The position numbers and the translations under genes are program-made. From CAYVKM01 sp964452045 (lineage in GTDB: Bacteria > Calditrichota > Calditrichia > RBG-13-44-9), in contig CAYVKM010000003.1 in assembly GCA_964452045.1 (NCBI GenBank), forward strand, positions 1 through 64,000: 64,000 nucleotides of DNA, given 5' to 3'. Positions within the stretch are counted from its first letter, which is position 1, and every line of letters begins with the position of its first letter. The notes beneath the pieces are model-generated. The model was not told the origin of the DNA, ran no database searches, and worked only from the letters and a program-made list of their open reading frames with translations. Of the stretch, positions 9,031-17,859 are shown piece by piece.

Positions 9031-10296
9031 TTGGACCGGATAATCTTAAAAGATGATAGGCATTATGAATTAGTCACCTTCCTCATTCTTATTTTTGTCT
9101 TTTTGATCTTTTCACAGGCTCTGCTAAGCCAGGATTATTTCCCGGTCAGGATTGAACTCAGTGAACCGGCTGGTCTGGAAAGAGTACTGGAATATGTTGA
9201 ATTGGATTTGCAAGTTCCATTTGATCTGCTAAAAGATTCCCTCGCCAATTTCGTTGTTACTGATTTGCAGGAAAATATTTCTCAATTTTGCCAAATTGTT
9301 CAACGGCAAGATTTTCCGGACAGGAATTTAACCATATTGAAAGTTCTCTTTCCGGTTTCCCTTCAGGCTAATCAGTCAAAAGTGGTGACCCTTGATATTA
9401 AGAAGAAATTAGAGGTGCCTACAACGGATCTAAAACTGAGTGGAACCGGTTTTGATCGAATCATCGAAAATAAATTCTATCGGGCAGATTTAAGTAAAAG
9501 CAGCCAAAGTGAGGCTAAAAATCATGATTCGGGCCAATTGAGAGAATTACTGATAAAAATGGGATTTAACCAGCTTCTGTTCCGGACCGAGAACCGGTTA
9601 CACTGGGGACCGAATTTTCAAAAAGAAGGTCTGGAATATTATGAAACTATTGCCGGTTGGGATAATCCCAAAAATTATCAAATCGATTCCGGCCCCTATT
9701 TGGTCGAAACTATCCGGCAGGATAAAGCGCCGGCTCACCCGGAAATATTACTCTCTGCGGTTTATCAATTCTATTCAAATCTCCCATATTTTTCATTCTA
9801 TTCGGAAATGAATTTTATTGATGATGCCTGGATTTTTCTGTTACGGAATGATGAAATGACCATGGACAGTATGTTCACCAATGTGGCTTTTCAACGAGTT
9901 AATGGTATGGTTGAGAGTTATCCTTTCTCACAGCGCTACCAGTATCTGGAAAAAAATCCAGTCAGCAATGACGCCCCCTGGCTATGCTTTTATCATCAGG
10001 AAAAAAGATATGCCTTTGGCAGTATCCGCCTGCGCTATGACTTGATCAACCAGTTTGGTGATACTTCTCCGGTATATCAGCCTTATACCAAAATAAGTGA
10101 TGGTGTGGAGGGAGGGAAATACTGGAACCGGCGTCTGATTAATGAACGCCTGACCTATGTTCCCCGAGGAAGTCGTTATACCGAAAAAAATGCTTATCTG
10201 GTTTTTGAAATTGATACGACGGACACCTTTAAAAACATCATCTATTGGATAGAAAGATTAAAAAATCCGATACAATCGAGGATATTAGAGAATTAG
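9031..10296 (+). CDS. Exported protein of unknown function
   Basis: 421 residues starting with TTG, placed three bases after the upstream stop and preceded by GTGGAG. A hydrophobic segment at residues 15-34 ending ALLSQ is a probable signal peptide. I do not recognise the family with confidence. After a beta-rich N-terminal region (FPVRIELSEPAGLERVLEYV) comes a domain rich in aromatic residues (LHWGPNFQKEG, YQFYSNLPYFSFYSE, RYAFGSIRLRYD). This is the style of large beta-sandwich glycan-active or lyase-associated proteins. Its tight linkage with the surrounding glycosidase-like genes suggests a role on the same substrate. Confidence 0.6.
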   Translation: MDRIILKDDRHYELVTFLILIFVFLIFSQALLSQDYFPVRIELSEPAGLERVLEYVELDLQVPFDLLKDSLANFVVTDLQENISQFCQIVQRQDFPDRNLTILKVLFPVSLQANQSKVVTLDIKKKLEVPTTDLKLSGTGFDRIIENKFYRADLSKSSQSEAKNHDSGQLRELLIKMGFNQLLFRTENRLHWGPNFQKEGLEYYETIAGWDNPKNYQIDSGPYLVETIRQDKAPAHPEILLSAVYQFYSNLPYFSFYSEMNFIDDAWIFLLRNDEMTMDSMFTNVAFQRVNGMVESYPFSQRYQYLEKNPVSNDAPWLCFYHQEKRYAFGSIRLRYDLINQFGDTSPVYQPYTKISDGVEGGKYWNRRLINERLTYVPRGSRYTEKNAYLVFEIDTTDTFKNIIYWIERLKNPIQSRILEN

Positions 10297-10323
10297 TCCA
10301 CAAAATTCCGGAAGGGTAAGTTT

Positions 10324-11568
10324 ATGAAAAAAAATATATCCAGACGTAAATTTATTGGGATGAGTGCTGCTGCCACAGCAGGTCTGACTTTAGGAATTCC
10401 GGCTCTCACCAGAGGAGACAAAAAAATTGCTGCAAATGATAAACTGAATATTGGAGTTATTGGAACGGGAGACCGGGGTGAATGGGAAGTCTATATTTTG
10501 AAGGATTTGCCCGGGATGCAGGTTACTGCTTGTTGTGATATCCTTCCTCTCCATCTGGAAAACGGATTGAAGGAAGCACCGGCTGCCAAAGGCTATAAAG
10601 ACTACCGGCAGCTGCTTGATGATAAACAGGTGGATGCCGTTATAATTGCTACGCCATTAAATCTGCATTATCAGATGGCCATGGATGCGTTGGATGCCGG
10701 AAAGCATATTTTCTGCGAAAAAACCATGACCTATAATATTGAACAGGCACTGGATCTTGAAAAAGCAGTGAAGAAATCGGGAAAAATTTTTCAGGTGGGA
10801 TATCAAACCCGCAGCAACCCACTGTTTGAGGAAATCCGTGAGATGATCCAAAGTAATTACTGCGGACAGATCACTCATATCCGCTGTAACTATCACCGCA
10901 ATGGAGACTGGCGGCGAGAAGTGCCGGAACCGGGATTGGAACGGTTGATAAACTGGAGAATGTACTGGGAGTATTCCGGCGGATTAATGGCTGAACTGTG
11001 TTCTCATCACATCGATATTGCCAACTGGATGCTGGATAGTCACCCGCTTAAAGTTACCGGTTTCGGCGGTATCGATTACTGGAAAGATGGCCGGGAAACC
11101 TTCGATAATGTCAATACCGTTTATGAATATCCAAATGGCGTAAAAGCTATTTTTACTTCGATTACTACCAATGCCCATTATGGAATTTCCCTGCAATATA
11201 TGGGGACGTTGGGGACCATCGAAATCAATAATGAAGAAGGTCAGAAAGCCAGATTTTATGCTGAAAAATCTTTGACAGAGAAAGAAGCAAATCCACAATC
11301 AAATGAATCTGTCTACGCCATAACCGGTGCCACATATCAGGCCTGGAAAAAAGGTGAGGGGACAGAAATAACCGTGGAGAATCAACCGGCTGGAGATAAG
11401 GAAACAACCGGGCTGGCATTTCTTCATTTTGCAGACTGCATCCGGAATAACAAATTGCCGGTATCCAATGTTGAGAGTGGAAGAAGAGCGGCCATTGCCG
11501 TCCACCTGGGCAATAAAGCCATGCGGGAAGGTACCATTGAAAAATGGCAGGGCGAATTTCTGGATTAA
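10324..11568 (+). CDS. Tat-exported Gfo/Idh/MocA-family oxidoreductase
   Basis: 414 residues after a GGAAGGG site. The N-terminus (SRRKFIGMSAAATAG) is a twin-arginine signal, so the enzyme is exported with its cofactor bound. Residues about 40-160 are the NAD(P)-binding Rossmann fold: IGVIGTGDRG, then VDAVIIATPLNLHY and AGKHIFCEKTMT, where the Glu-Lys pair is the family signature. The rest is the Gfo/Idh/MocA C-terminal domain with GGLMAELCSHHIDIANWML. Family members oxidise, reduce or epimerise sugar hydroxyls, and some exported ones are glycosidases with tightly held NAD. It is consistent with the glycan cluster around it. Confidence 0.88.
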   Translation: MKKNISRRKFIGMSAAATAGLTLGIPALTRGDKKIAANDKLNIGVIGTGDRGEWEVYILKDLPGMQVTACCDILPLHLENGLKEAPAAKGYKDYRQLLDDKQVDAVIIATPLNLHYQMAMDALDAGKHIFCEKTMTYNIEQALDLEKAVKKSGKIFQVGYQTRSNPLFEEIREMIQSNYCGQITHIRCNYHRNGDWRREVPEPGLERLINWRMYWEYSGGLMAELCSHHIDIANWMLDSHPLKVTGFGGIDYWKDGRETFDNVNTVYEYPNGVKAIFTSITTNAHYGISLQYMGTLGTIEINNEEGQKARFYAEKSLTEKEANPQSNESVYAITGATYQAWKKGEGTEITVENQPAGDKETTGLAFLHFADCIRNNKLPVSNVESGRRAAIAVHLGNKAMREGTIEKWQGEFLD

Positions 11569-11593
11569 TCTTTAAATCGGGGATCAATTTGAC

Positions 11594-13267
11594 ATGAATT
11601 TAAAAATATTTTTAGTCTGTTTTTTTATTCTCCTTCAATATTATTCTCCAATGTCGTCGCAAGCACAAATGACCGATTGGAAGGCAGAAAGCCAGAACGG
11701 CTTGGTCATTGCCGGTAAATCTGCCGCTGCCTTGGCCGGATTAGAAATACTGGGGAAGGGTGGTAATGCGGCTGACGCAGCCGTTGCTTCTTTATTGGCA
11801 CTGAGTGTCAAGGCTGTTGGTGCCTTTTGTATTGGCGGCGAAGTGCCGCTGATCATATTTGACGCCTCCCGGAATGAGGTCAAGGTTTTATCCGGGCAGG
11901 GTGCCGCACCCCTCGATCCGAAGGCTATTGAGTGGTATATGGCAAACGGCATTCCTGGTAATGATATAAGGGCAGCCGCTGTTCCGGCAGCTCTTGATTT
12001 ATGTGTAACCACCCTTCAGCATTATGGCACAATGAGTTTTGCAGAAGTGGCTGCTCCTACTCTACGAATACTGGATGCAGGCGGTCCCACCTGGTATATT
12101 GATACCAGCGATGGTGATACTATCGACACAGGTAAGAACTGGTATGCGGATCTGGCTGTAACCTTCAGGAAACTTATACAGGCAGAAAAAAATGCCATTG
12201 GCAGCCGGAAAGAAAAACTGCAGCCAGTCTCCAACCGGTTTTACCGGGGAGACATAGCCGATGAACTGGAAGCATGGTATATTGAAAAGGGCGGATTTCT
12301 TCGTAAGGTGGATTTAATTGCCCATGTCACCCGAATTGAGGATCCGGAAGTTTCTATATATAAAGGCTATACAGTTTACAAATGTGGTCCCTGGACTCAA
12401 GGTCCCTATCTTTTACAGGCACTCAGGCTTATAGAAGGTTTTGATCTGCAGAAAATGGGACAATTCTCGGCAGATTATATTCACCTGGTTGCTGAGGCCA
12501 TGAAACTGGCTCTGGCTGACCGGGACGCCTACTATGGTGACCCGCGCTTTGTAAATGTCCCATTGTTGAATCTTCTATCGGATCAATATACCAAGATCCG
12601 CACTGGTCTAATCGACATGGAACACGCTTCTCTGGAAATTCGTCCGGGCGATCCTTTTAATATGAAGCCACTAATCGAAGATGATAATCCGCATGATTCA
12701 CAGGGGGGAACTACCACTCTCTGCGTCGCGGATCGCTGGGGGAATGTGGTTGCTGCCACACCAAGCGGCTTGGGAAGTACTGCCGGCGTGGCGGGAAACA
12801 CCGGGATTATTCATGGGACCCGCCTGGTAAGTCTGAATACCTGGAAAGGACACCCCAATTGTATCGCACCGGGAAAGAGACCCCGCATAACCTTAACACC
12901 GACTTTGGTATTGAAGAATGGTAGGCCAGTGCTGGCAATCAGCATTGCCGGCGGTGATTTACAGGATCAGGTGGCGTTACAGCTTATACTGGATAATGTT
13001 GACTTTGGCATGTTGCCGGCTGATGCTGTGAAGGCACCACGATTTGCCACAGGACATCATACCGGTTCCTTTGGCCAGGATAAACCGAATCTCGGTAGTC
13101 TGACGGTCAATGAAAATATTGATTCTACGGTTATTCAGGATCTGAAGAAACGTGGTCACAAGGTCAGGACAACCAGCCACGGAATCGGAGGGGCGGCCAT
13201 GCTCTATATCGATCCGGAAACTCAAGAATTTTATGGTGCAGGTTCCGCTGTATCAGGATTAAAATAA
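11594..13267 (+). CDS. Exported gamma-glutamyltransferase-like protein (divergent)
   Basis: 557 residues with a signal peptide (residues 1-24). Family features are GKGGNAADAAVASLLAL near residue 55, GGTTTLCVADRWGNVV near residue 375, and PGKRPRITLTPTLVL followed by AGGDLQDQ. Typical gamma-glutamyltransferases autocleave before a Thr in a TTHL-type motif; here the motif reads TTTL, which keeps the Thr but not the His. The glycine-rich segment usually near residue 80 is replaced by CIGGEVPLI. It may therefore process but act on another amide or peptide, or lack classic transferase activity. A GGT-type enzyme in a glycan locus is unexpected. The family call is strong; the reaction is uncertain. 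Confidence 0.82.
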   Translation: MNLKIFLVCFFILLQYYSPMSSQAQMTDWKAESQNGLVIAGKSAAALAGLEILGKGGNAADAAVASLLALSVKAVGAFCIGGEVPLIIFDASRNEVKVLSGQGAAPLDPKAIEWYMANGIPGNDIRAAAVPAALDLCVTTLQHYGTMSFAEVAAPTLRILDAGGPTWYIDTSDGDTIDTGKNWYADLAVTFRKLIQAEKNAIGSRKEKLQPVSNRFYRGDIADELEAWYIEKGGFLRKVDLIAHVTRIEDPEVSIYKGYTVYKCGPWTQGPYLLQALRLIEGFDLQKMGQFSADYIHLVAEAMKLALADRDAYYGDPRFVNVPLLNLLSDQYTKIRTGLIDMEHASLEIRPGDPFNMKPLIEDDNPHDSQGGTTTLCVADRWGNVVAATPSGLGSTAGVAGNTGIIHGTRLVSLNTWKGHPNCIAPGKRPRITLTPTLVLKNGRPVLAISIAGGDLQDQVALQLILDNVDFGMLPADAVKAPRFATGHHTGSFGQDKPNLGSLTVNENIDSTVIQDLKKRGHKVRTTSHGIGGAAMLYIDPETQEFYGAGSAVSGLK

Positions 13268-13300
13268 ATCGGATTCATTCCCAAATAATAGGAAAAAGGT

Positions 13301-15643
13301 ATGAAGTCAAAATGGTTAATGATAATTCTGCTGGTAACTTTGATGAGCTGCTCCATTTCTGCTGCTTCATTCAAATATGAAAATCCGCGGATTGGCATCG
13401 TTATTAGCAAAACCAGTTTTGAACAGAAATGGGGCGTCACTCAAATGTCTGCCCACGGCTGGGCAGCGGTGGCCAATCTTGCTGGTTTGCCCTATGATTG
13501 TCTGTTCCTATCGGATTTGGTCAATGCAGATTTGAGTCAATATGGCGCTCTTATTTTTGGCCAATGCAGCTACGTAGAAAATGATTTGTACAATAGACTG
13601 ATTTCACCGCTGGAGAAATATCTTCAGCAGGGCTGCAATGTGATAATAGATGGCCCGTTTGCAGTAAATGACGAATCTGCACGGGAGAGAGACCATACAA
13701 AACTGGATCAGCTCTTTGGTATTACCTATTCCGGTTTTCACGGTGATTCGGACTACCGGATCAAAGTTAAACAGAATTGGCATTACATCTCCCGCATGAT
13801 GGAAAATAATCAGTTTGTTACCCAACCGCTGGTCAGCGGTCTAAATATTTTGACATTTAAGGAGGGGGGAGAAGTTTTGTTGGTTTCCACAAACGAACGG
13901 GAAGAATATCCTTTTTTATCCAGCCAGGAAAGAGAAAAGAACCGGGTGATTCTTATCAGCGATTTTAGCACCTGGGCCGGTGTGGCTTCTTTTTTCCGGA
14001 ATGTGCAGCCCCAGGTTTATTACGCCAATCAGATATTTAATGTGCTCATCCGGGCTTTGCACTGGACGGTTTATGGGGATGTCCAGGTACCATTTCCGGT
14101 TCCTCAACTTTCCAATGCCAATCTAACCGCCATTATCCGTCTGGATGCGGATGCCAGTGGTAATCTGGATGCCCAGGTTAAAACGATCAATTATCTGGTG
14201 GATATTGCCCGGGAAAGTGGGGTGGTGCCGGTTTATGCCTGGGTATCCAGTCAGGCAACTAAGGCCGGATGGCAGGATCTGGCTCCGCTCGGTAAAAAAA
14301 TTGAGGAAGTTGGCGGCGAGATTGCCACCCACAGTAAATATCACCGGATTAACCGGGAAATGACCGAGGAGCGTTGGAAGGAAGAGTTGGATGATGCTGT
14401 CCGGGAAATTGAATTCAACATGAGTGATTATGACTATCCCATCGGAAAAGTTGAATACTTTATCAATCCCGGAAATACTATTCATATGGATGATTATGAG
14501 CAGATTGCCCGACGTTTCTCCTTTTATATGACCCACGGTTTTGAACAGGATATGCCGCTCGGCTATGGCAATTTAACCTGGTTTACCGGGCCCTACAAAA
14601 ATCTGGTGGTTCTGGAAAATGTACCATCGCCGGATTATCAATGGTTTTATGATCCCACCTGGAGCTATACTACTCAGCAAATCACCGCCTATGAGGAAGA
14701 AATTTTTGATCACATGAATCAAAACATTGGCCGGGGTGTGATTTTTAATGAGATGTGGCACGATTACTCCATCACTTCTCAGCCTCAGTATGGCAAAGAC
14801 CGGATCATGAATAAAAGCAATGTTGCTTTTTATGATGCCATGAAAGCTAAATTTGCCACCAGTGATATCTATTGTCCCACGCCATCGGATCTGGGGAATA
14901 AACTGCGGATACTCTCTCAGTGGGATTATTCCTGGAATTCCGACGATAGCAAATTGACCCTAAATCTGGATTTCAGTCACACCCGGATGGATTCGTTATA
15001 TCTGCATACCGGAGGGATGGGTATTCGGATTGAAAATATCTCTACGTTTATCCAAAATGTGGTCATTAATGGGAAAAATCATTTTGCCTTCACTGACCGG
15101 CTGATTATTCTTCCCAATCTACAAAAGGGGAAAAATACACTGGAAATCAGTTTTGGTCCCAATCCTTTAGTAGAACCACATTTGACTTATATTTCCAAGC
15201 CTCTACTAAAAATAGATAAAAAAATGGACGATTTGGAAATTCTGGTCAGCACGAAGTCGAAAGCGAAGTTTAGTTTCCATTCTGAAGCCGGTTATATCCT
15301 GCTCGGTGCGGACTGGCAGGAGTGGAACAGGCAAGGTAATTTCTCTTATCGCGGATTTGTCACTTCAGCTCGTAAGGTAATCCTGAAAAAGCTGGAAAAT
15401 TCCGGATTTATGATTATTTCTTCTGCATTACCAATCAACGATATCAGGGAGAGCGGTACCGAGTATCGTTTGGCTTTAGGTACACCTTTGCAGGAGAAAA
15501 GGGAAATGAGATTTACCTCGGAGAAAATACCCAAACGAATTAGCCTGGATTCAAAAAATATTGAAATTAATAAACAGGAAAATTTTTTTGAAATAGATTT
15601 ACCAGAATTTGATAAATCTGCTGAACTGGTGATCCAATATTAA
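13301..15643 (+). CDS. Exported polysaccharide-deacetylase-like protein with N-terminal glutaminase-like domain
   Basis: 780 residues with a signal peptide (cleavage near SISAA). Residues about 25-250 form a glutaminase/trimerisation-like domain (PRIGIVISK, YGALIFGQCSYVEND, CNVIIDGPFA). Residues about 270-530 are a NodB-type deacetylase barrel: the first Asp motif reads IIRLDADASG, and the metal-binding His pair reads THSKYH (H-x3-H). A later IFNEMWHDY could supply the catalytic His. The C-terminal 250 residues are beta-rich. Such enzymes remove N- or O-acyl groups from glycans; the full catalytic set is only partly recognisable. It is 22 bp ahead of the next hydrolase-like gene. Confidence 0.68.
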   Translation: MKSKWLMIILLVTLMSCSISAASFKYENPRIGIVISKTSFEQKWGVTQMSAHGWAAVANLAGLPYDCLFLSDLVNADLSQYGALIFGQCSYVENDLYNRLISPLEKYLQQGCNVIIDGPFAVNDESARERDHTKLDQLFGITYSGFHGDSDYRIKVKQNWHYISRMMENNQFVTQPLVSGLNILTFKEGGEVLLVSTNEREEYPFLSSQEREKNRVILISDFSTWAGVASFFRNVQPQVYYANQIFNVLIRALHWTVYGDVQVPFPVPQLSNANLTAIIRLDADASGNLDAQVKTINYLVDIARESGVVPVYAWVSSQATKAGWQDLAPLGKKIEEVGGEIATHSKYHRINREMTEERWKEELDDAVREIEFNMSDYDYPIGKVEYFINPGNTIHMDDYEQIARRFSFYMTHGFEQDMPLGYGNLTWFTGPYKNLVVLENVPSPDYQWFYDPTWSYTTQQITAYEEEIFDHMNQNIGRGVIFNEMWHDYSITSQPQYGKDRIMNKSNVAFYDAMKAKFATSDIYCPTPSDLGNKLRILSQWDYSWNSDDSKLTLNLDFSHTRMDSLYLHTGGMGIRIENISTFIQNVVINGKNHFAFTDRLIILPNLQKGKNTLEISFGPNPLVEPHLTYISKPLLKIDKKMDDLEILVSTKSKAKFSFHSEAGYILLGADWQEWNRQGNFSYRGFVTSARKVILKKLENSGFMIISSALPINDIRESGTEYRLALGTPLQEKREMRFTSEKIPKRISLDSKNIEINKQENFFEIDLPEFDKSAELVIQY

Positions 15644-15665
15644 TTTTAATGTGAGGAGATAAGTC

Positions 15666-17843
15666 ATGTATATTTTTAAAAAAGAAATTTTGATTATTTT
15701 TATCGCAACCATGATTTTTCCTTTTCTTTTTTGTCAGCAAAAACCGGCAGAAAAGAACTGGAAACCATTAGCAGACTGGGGACACTGGCGTCTTGGTCAG
15801 AAGGCTGATCCCGATTTTCTGCAAAAAAATCACATGACCATCACTTTTGGAAGTGGAGCGCCTAATTTTGAATCGGTAACCCGGACGGAATTCGATCAAA
15901 AAATACAGGAAGCCAAAGAATTTAATCAGAAATACCATGATCAGGGGTACATCGTGCTACGCTATCTTTCAACCTCACTGAATGGCGAAACCGCAACAAA
16001 TAAGGATATTCCGGAAAAAAATCAAATCGATATGCTGAAATTCTATCAGGAAAGATGGGATAATTATGCTGATATCATTGGCCCCAAACCCCAGGCTGAT
16101 CCTACAAACTGGATTACCGTGCGTCCTGATGGAAGTTTTCCCTTTTATCGTTATGCACCCTATGGCAAGGAAACCACCGGCGGTTTTGAAACCTGGGGCT
16201 GTCCCGACAATCCATATTATGTACGGATGATGATCGGCAAGATGCGTTCCCAGGCACAAACGGGTATTGATGGCTCCTATGTAGATTGGACACATATTTC
16301 CGGTGGTACCTGCTACTGCGATTATACCCGCCAGAATTTTATAAAATACCTGAAGGAAAACTTACCGGCAGAAATTGGCAAGGCAAAATATGGGACCTCG
16401 GATTATCAATCCATCAAACTGCCTGAGAAGCGCGGGGATAAATTCTGGATGGAATGGGTCACCTTCCGGGGACATGTGGTGGCAGAGTTTCATAAGAAAC
16501 TGAGAACTGCGGCCCGAGAGGTTAATCCGTACTTTATGATTTCCGGCAATGTGTTTGGTGGTTTTGGTTATGGTCCGATTGCTTACGATGCTGCCGGTAA
16601 TATGGAAATGCTGGGAAGAGATGGATATGACGATTTTATCTATTCGGAGATGCAGGAGTTTTTGGATAGTGCGCCCCGCAAGGATGAAAACGGGACAAAA
16701 ATAACCAATAGCCCGGCTTTGAAATTTCTGACAGCGGCCTCCCATGGCAAACCGGTAATTGTGTATGCTACCGAAATTACCCCGCCGATTTTTCCGGATC
16801 CTACTGAAAAATGCCTTAGTGCTATGGCCCAGATCAACATTGCTGAAGCGGTTGCCAATCATACCATTTTCCGGGAGAAGAGACAGACCCCGCAGGGTGC
16901 CACGGATATGTACACCTTTCTGGCGGCAAATGAAGAAAATCTGGTCGGTGCTCAGCTCTTTTCCAATGTAGCAGTACTGGCATCATTAAATCAATATCTG
17001 GTAGATGAACTAAGTTTTGCCTTTAGCGCCTCGCGGGTATTGGCCGATAAAGGTATATCCCATGTCATGAGCGTTGAAGATGATCTCTTGTCCGGCAATT
17101 TAAATCAATTCGACTTAATATTTATTCCATACCTTCCATTACTGAGTGTGGAAAAACAGGAAGCGCTGAAAACATATGTGGAGAATGGTGGACAACTTTT
17201 GGTTCTGGGAGCCAGTGGGGTGAAGAATGAGTATAATCTACCCTCCCGGAGAAGAGTTTTTGCCGAAATGTTGGGGGGCAGTTATTATCCAGGTATCGCG
17301 GTCACCAGAACAGTCGGGCAGGGAAGTATAAGCTATCTTCCGCTTCAGATTCCCAAAGATCGTTTTCTTATTCCGGCAAAAGAGAAATCTGAAGTGACCA
17401 CATTTGGTCCTTCTATGGCAGATGTTTTTCCGGATATTCCAGAAGGATATACCAGGAATAGGATCGATCTGCGTTTGCGAAAACATCTGGAAAATGCTTC
17501 CGATAAAATAATTGAGTTACTAAAGAATAATGTGAACCGCTTAAAAAGCCCGGTACCATATGTTGAACTAACCACCATGCAAAATACTGATAAAAATCTA
17601 ATGTTAATGGATTTAGTAAATTATAATGTAACGATAGATGGAACAATAAATCCGGCAGAAAATGTCCCTGTGCAGCTTTTATTTCCAAGCGATAAAAAAT
17701 TAAAATCTGTCCGATACAGCGGTAATCTGGCCCCCATGAAGTCAGTTGAGTTTACCACAGAACAAAAAGCCGGTCATCAGCTGATTTCTTTTAATGTTCC
17801 GGTAGTCGAAGTATATGGTTTAGCAATATGTGAATTTGAATAA
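15666..17843 (+). CDS. Lipoprotein glycoside hydrolase-like protein, paralogue of the 7003 gene
   Basis: 725 residues, starting after GAGGAG. The signal peptide ends in a lipobox (FPFLFC, Cys about residue 19). Residues about 30-410 form a TIM-barrel with TGIDGSYVDWTHISGG, matching the GIDGVYVDIPYW strand of the protein at 7003, plus ISGNVFGGFGYG. Residues about 430-540 are the glutaminase-like domain (FDLIFIPYLPLLSVEKQEA, ENGGQLLVLGASG). The tail is a small sandwich ending near VVEVYGLAICEFE. The last 120 residues resemble the partial protein at the window start (LEIYDIVVLN). Hydrolase function is inferred from the fold. Confidence 0.7.
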   Translation: MYIFKKEILIIFIATMIFPFLFCQQKPAEKNWKPLADWGHWRLGQKADPDFLQKNHMTITFGSGAPNFESVTRTEFDQKIQEAKEFNQKYHDQGYIVLRYLSTSLNGETATNKDIPEKNQIDMLKFYQERWDNYADIIGPKPQADPTNWITVRPDGSFPFYRYAPYGKETTGGFETWGCPDNPYYVRMMIGKMRSQAQTGIDGSYVDWTHISGGTCYCDYTRQNFIKYLKENLPAEIGKAKYGTSDYQSIKLPEKRGDKFWMEWVTFRGHVVAEFHKKLRTAAREVNPYFMISGNVFGGFGYGPIAYDAAGNMEMLGRDGYDDFIYSEMQEFLDSAPRKDENGTKITNSPALKFLTAASHGKPVIVYATEITPPIFPDPTEKCLSAMAQINIAEAVANHTIFREKRQTPQGATDMYTFLAANEENLVGAQLFSNVAVLASLNQYLVDELSFAFSASRVLADKGISHVMSVEDDLLSGNLNQFDLIFIPYLPLLSVEKQEALKTYVENGGQLLVLGASGVKNEYNLPSRRRVFAEMLGGSYYPGIAVTRTVGQGSISYLPLQIPKDRFLIPAKEKSEVTTFGPSMADVFPDIPEGYTRNRIDLRLRKHLENASDKIIELLKNNVNRLKSPVPYVELTTMQNTDKNLMLMDLVNYNVTIDGTINPAENVPVQLLFPSDKKLKSVRYSGNLAPMKSVEFTTEQKAGHQLISFNVPVVEVYGLAICEFE

Positions 17844-17859
17844 ATAAAAGTGAAGAATC

